A stretch of 64,000 nucleotides of DNA from an uncultured Anaerobutyricum sp. (GTDB taxonomy: Bacteria > Bacillota > Clostridia > Lachnospirales > Lachnospiraceae): assembly GCF_934307085.1 (NCBI RefSeq), contig NZ_CAKRCF010000008.1, positions 1-64,000 of the forward strand, written 5' to 3'. Both the position numbers and the translations under genes were made by a program. Positions 60,932 through 64,000 of this stretch are shown one piece after another. How positions within the stretch are numbered: position 1 is the stretch's first letter; every line of letters begins with the position of its first letter. The notes beneath the pieces are model-generated. The model was not told where the DNA came from. It saw only the letters and a program-made list of their open reading frames with translations, and did no database searches.

Positions 60932-61549
60932 ATGAGACAGGAAGTATTTGAGATTGTACAGAAGATGGACAAAGATAATATCAGAACACAGATGGCCCTG
61001 CAGTGTGCGCCGTTGATTACCGGACTTAAGGTGGCGAATCTTTTGATTATTCCATCTAAGAACGAAGAGTTTGTTGGAGCAATTCTTGATGGAACAGATA
61101 TTTCTTATATGAGATTAGCGAAGTCAGAATGTAAGACAACATTTTTCCTGTATCGGGAAGCAAGCTTAACTGTCTGGCTTACGAAAGCTGAGAACAGAGC
61201 ACTTCTCAGGGAGGCAGGATACAACGGTAAAGTATTATCTGATATCCTCAGAGTAGTTCAGATACGATATGAAGCTTACGTGCAGAAAGGAAAAACTTTT
61301 CCCCATGAAATTGGTGTACTGTTAGGTTATCCTGCAGAAGATGTCAAAGGATTTGTGGTGAATGAGGGGAAAAATTATCTCTATTCTGGTTACTGGAAGG
61401 TTTATGGAGACCTGTCGGAAGCAAAGCAACTGTTTTACAAATTTGACCGGGCGAAGGAAGCGTTGATTGAACTGGTATCGCGAGGTATCGGAATAAGAAA
61501 TGTTATCGAAAGCTGCAGTAGTAATTTACTGCTGGATGGCGCGGCTTAA
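60932..61549 (+). CDS. DUF3793-family protein
   Basis: This 205 aa soluble protein of the DUF3793 family is found in Clostridia next to flavodoxins and iron-related genes. Conserved parts are RTQMALQCAPLITGLKVANL, KTTFFLYR and FPHEIGVLLGYPAEDVKGFV, followed by YWKVYGD. Function unknown. AAGGAGG precedes ATG at 60932; the frame from 60914 would start before it. It probably forms an iron-regulated operon with the flavodoxin gene. Confidence 0.82.
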   Translation: MRQEVFEIVQKMDKDNIRTQMALQCAPLITGLKVANLLIIPSKNEEFVGAILDGTDISYMRLAKSECKTTFFLYREASLTVWLTKAENRALLREAGYNGKVLSDILRVVQIRYEAYVQKGKTFPHEIGVLLGYPAEDVKGFVVNEGKNYLYSGYWKVYGDLSEAKQLFYKFDRAKEALIELVSRGIGIRNVIESCSSNLLLDGAA

Positions 61550-61627
61550 AGTTCCTTGTAAGACCTTTTCAAAGATGGAAACATCATGGTAAATCAAACT
61601 AATAATTTTTTTCAGGAGGAAGCAGCA

Positions 61628-62062
61628 ATGAGCAAGATTAGCGTAGTGTACTGGTCTCAGACAGGAAACACAGAAGCTATGGCGGAAGCTGTCGGAGCCG
61701 GAATTGCAAAAGCCGGTAAAGAAGCAGACGTAGTAGAAGTCTCAAGCGCATCTATGGAAGACTTAAAAGCAGCAAAAGTATTTGCACTTGGATGTCCTGC
61801 AATGGGCGCAGAAGTACTTGAAGAGATGGAGATGGAACCATTTGTGGAAGAAGTAGAAGGCTTCGCACAGGGAAAAACCATCGCACTTTTCGGTTCCTAT
61901 GGCTGGGGAGATGGCCAGTGGATGAGAGACTGGGAAGAAAGAATGACAGCAGCAGGCGCAACGGTATTAAACGGTGAAGGCCTCATCTGCCAGGAAACTC
62001 CAGATGATGATGCAATCAAACAGTGCGAAGAACTGGGCGAACAGCTGGCTCAGAACGCATAA
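61628..62062 (+). CDS. Flavodoxin
   Basis: This 144 aa FMN electron carrier has the phosphate loop SQTGNTEAMA near the start (residues 9-18), then GCPAMGAEVLEEMEMEPF and GSYGWGDGQWMRDW. It replaces ferredoxin when iron is scarce, fitting its place after a putative iron operator and DUF3793. ATG at 61628 follows AGGAGG; the upstream frame from 61586 is not needed. Confidence 0.93.
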   Translation: MSKISVVYWSQTGNTEAMAEAVGAGIAKAGKEADVVEVSSASMEDLKAAKVFALGCPAMGAEVLEEMEMEPFVEEVEGFAQGKTIALFGSYGWGDGQWMRDWEERMTAAGATVLNGEGLICQETPDDDAIKQCEELGEQLAQNA

Positions 62063-62088
62063 GAGCGTAGAATCATTCAAAGAAAAAC

Positions 62089-62215
62089 TCGTAGTAACTC
62101 ATAGTAAAAAATAGTAACAAGCAATTATAGTAATCGCATAGTAACGCATATAAAAAAACTCATAATAACGCAGTAAAGTAATTTATATTAAAAAAAGTAA
62201 CGTATATCAATAAGT
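62089..62215. repeat. Degenerate TAGTAAC-rich short repeats
   Basis: TAGTAACTCATAGTA, AATAGTAACAAG, ATAGTAATCGCATAGTAAC and AATAACGCAGTAA run in succession over about 125 bp. The remaining gap (62216-62286) is plain AT-rich DNA and 62362-62502 shows no gene. Confidence 0.5.
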
Positions 62216-62286
62216 AATTACACATTTAAAAAATACCTCTAATTTAATGAAATACCCTTTCTAAAATTTATTTTTAGTCGAAAAGA

Positions 62287-62361
62287 CAAAAAAGAAGAAA
62301 TCCTTTCCTTCCTTTCCGTAAATCGCAGCGGAAAGCAAGGGAAGTGATTTCTTCTTTTTTT
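62287..62361. terminator. Bidirectional terminator between flavodoxin and MATE genes
   Basis: AAAAAGAAGAAATC pairs with GATTTCTTCTTTTT, and TTTCCG / CGGAAA form the apical stem, with A- and T-runs outside. It serves two convergent genes. Confidence 0.85.
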
Positions 62362-62502
62362 GTGTGGGACAAAACAGATGAAACCAGCTAATAGATGAGA
62401 AGTGGGCTTGTTTTTCTCTTCGGGTTTGTCTGTTTATAGTTTGTCTGTCTATAGGCGTGTGTCGGATTATGTGCCGATTACTCATGCTGAGTTCGTCTGT
62501 TT

Positions 62503-63834
62503 CTACTTATTGCGCAAGGCTTTTCGATAAATGCCGTAAGCCACAAATGCTGTAACTGTTTCTGTTATCCAGAAAGAATGCCATACCCCCGTTGCGCCGA
62601 TGAATCGGCTGAGTATAAATGCCAGCGGTACGATGATTATAAGGTAACGTAGCAGGGAGACAACGAGGGATTCGTTTCCCTTTCCGAGTGCTTCTAAAGC
62701 TCCACTTGATACGACAGAGACAGAAGAAACGATGAAGCCGCAGGAAATAATGCGGAGTGCGAATGCACCGGCGGCGATAGTTGTTTCTTGAGTGGTAAAC
62801 ATTTTCATAAAGGTTTCTGGTGTAAACATAAAAAGTAAGGTGCCGACTGCCATGATGCCGATAGCAATTGTGAGGGCAAGACAGTAGATTTTGTTTACTC
62901 GTTTGTATTCTTTTGCACCGTAATTGTAACCCATGAGCGGACGCATTCCCTGAATCATTCCGTTGACGGATAAATATAAGAAAGTCTGCAATTTATAATA
63001 GATTCCAAGAATGATAACACCAGTTTCGGAAATGGATGCAAGGATTCCATTTAATGCAGAAATAAGCAGTGAGGGAAGTGCCATATTCAATGCACCGGGA
63101 ATTCCGACGCTGTAAAGGCGGATGCAGACATTTTTTTCAGGGCGAAGCAGGTGTTTGCGTATTGTTACGGGTGGCTTTTTAAATCTATAAAACAAAATGT
63201 AAATAAGCAAGGTAGAACATTGGCCGATGCCGGTTGCGATGGCGGCTCCTTCGATTCCAAGTCGTGGAAATGGACCAACGCCGAAGATGAGAACCGGGTC
63301 AAGGATAATATTTAAGATACATCCAAATAGCATACTGAGCATACTTACTACCATCATACCCATTGCCTGAAAATATTTTTCAAAAACGATTTCTACATTA
63401 ATAACTATGGAGAAAAGGAGAACAATATTAGAATAACGTAATCCTAAAGACAATATGTTTTGATTATTTGTAAATAATTTTAAGAACGAAGGCATAATGA
63501 GAATGCCGATGAGACTTAAAATAATTCCATGTACAATGGAGAGAAACATACCCTGTGAGGCGGCTTTGTCAGCTTGTTCCTGCTGATTTGCACCGAGACA
63601 GAAGGCGATCATAACATTGATACCGATACCGAAACCTACGGCAACGGAGTTTACAACATTCTGAATCGGAAATACGAGAGAAAGTGCAGTCATGGCATCT
63701 TCGCTGATTTGAGCAACGAAAATGCTGTCAATAATGTTATAAAGTGAATTTACCAGCATGGATAAAATCATTGGTGCTGCCATAGAAAGCAGGAGTGGCA
63801 GGATTGGTTTTTCTTTCATGTAAGTCTGTTCCAT
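62503..63834 (-). CDS. MATE-family efflux transporter
   Basis: The 443 aa protein has 12 hydrophobic segments. The MATE pattern is seen in LLSMAAPMILSMLVNSLYNIIDSIFVAQ and again in the second half (IPGALNMALPSLLISALNGILAS, with MRPLMGYNYGAKEYKRVNKI). It exports cationic drugs or metabolites using Na+ or H+ gradients; the substrate is not predictable. The start is ATG at 63834 behind GGAAAG on the minus strand. Bases 63835-64000 carry nothing I recognise. Confidence 0.93.
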   Translation of the reverse strand: MEQTYMKEKPILPLLLSMAAPMILSMLVNSLYNIIDSIFVAQISEDAMTALSLVFPIQNVVNSVAVGFGIGINVMIAFCLGANQQEQADKAASQGMFLSIVHGIILSLIGILIMPSFLKLFTNNQNILSLGLRYSNIVLLFSIVINVEIVFEKYFQAMGMMVVSMLSMLFGCILNIILDPVLIFGVGPFPRLGIEGAAIATGIGQCSTLLIYILFYRFKKPPVTIRKHLLRPEKNVCIRLYSVGIPGALNMALPSLLISALNGILASISETGVIILGIYYKLQTFLYLSVNGMIQGMRPLMGYNYGAKEYKRVNKIYCLALTIAIGIMAVGTLLFMFTPETFMKMFTTQETTIAAGAFALRIISCGFIVSSVSVVSSGALEALGKGNESLVVSLLRYLIIIVPLAFILSRFIGATGVWHSFWITETVTAFVAYGIYRKALRNK

Positions 63835-64000
63835 AAAATATCTTTTCCTTTCTGTATTATTTATTATTAATTTTTTGCCGAGTACACATTGGTGATGTTA
63901 GATTTATGAATTTTATTTACCAAGTTGATTTTGCAGTTTTCTATTTTGCTATATAGATTTTCTGTATAAATGCTGGTAAATATTTTTTATGACAAAAACT

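Overview
This is a low-GC chromosomal window from an anaerobic, fermentative Firmicute. The best fit is the family Lachnospiraceae (gut Clostridia); the genus cannot be fixed from sequence alone. The evidence is the AT-rich coding style, strong AGGAGG-type ribosome sites with frequent TTG starts, pyruvate formate-lyase with its activase, DUF6110 and DUF3793 proteins, secreted proteins ending in Big/Fn3-like repeats, and a CmpB-type membrane protein. I saw no rRNA, tRNA, CRISPR array or prophage.

Layout. 1-6 kb: the end of a degraded tnpB with its omega-RNA-like right end, then an RpiR regulator, a beta-glucoside PTS (EIIBCA) and a GH1 6-phospho-beta-glucosidase. 6-16.6 kb: housekeeping genes (mutS2, acylphosphatase, yhaM, a 23S rRNA uracil methyltransferase, an MFS exporter, release factor 3), plus an unrecognised three-module repeat protein preceded by a second, orphan omega-RNA-like element. 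16.8-20 kb and 37.7-40.9 kb: two paralogous secreted GH53 galactanase-like proteins that share a block of identical DNA. 20-25.5 kb: pflA/pflB and a split ThrE-type exporter. 27-37.7 kb: a cell-surface glycan locus with two copies of a pair (GT2-CDP-glycerol transferase fusion plus a 345-352 aa partner), a membrane acyltransferase and UDP-galactopyranose mutase. 41-43 kb: a LuxR-type regulator and a PII protein. 43-55.7 kb: potABCD, two ornithine-cyclodeaminase-family proteins, a four-subunit flavin/iron-sulfur amine or imino-acid dehydrogenase and an iron alcohol dehydrogenase, which together look like an uptake and oxidation pathway for an amine or opine-like compound. 56-62 kb: a GH10-like secreted protein and a metal/redox set (feoA, DUF6110, P-type ATPase, DUF3793, flavodoxin). 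62.5-63.8 kb: a MATE exporter.

The most unusual feature is non-coding. Several intergenic spaces, usually right after a stop codon, hold long palindromes of one architecture. Their outer arms and apical stem differ from copy to copy, yet each copy remains self-complementary, and a middle stem changes in step on both sides (TTGTGCT/AGCACAA, TTGCGCT/AGCGCAA, TTGTACT/AGTACAA). This covariation points to selection for a folded RNA or DNA hairpin. Two further palindromes lie in tandem, separated and bounded by CTAG.

Gene functions come from motifs and remembered family features, not database searches. Promoter, operator and RNA calls are pattern matches.
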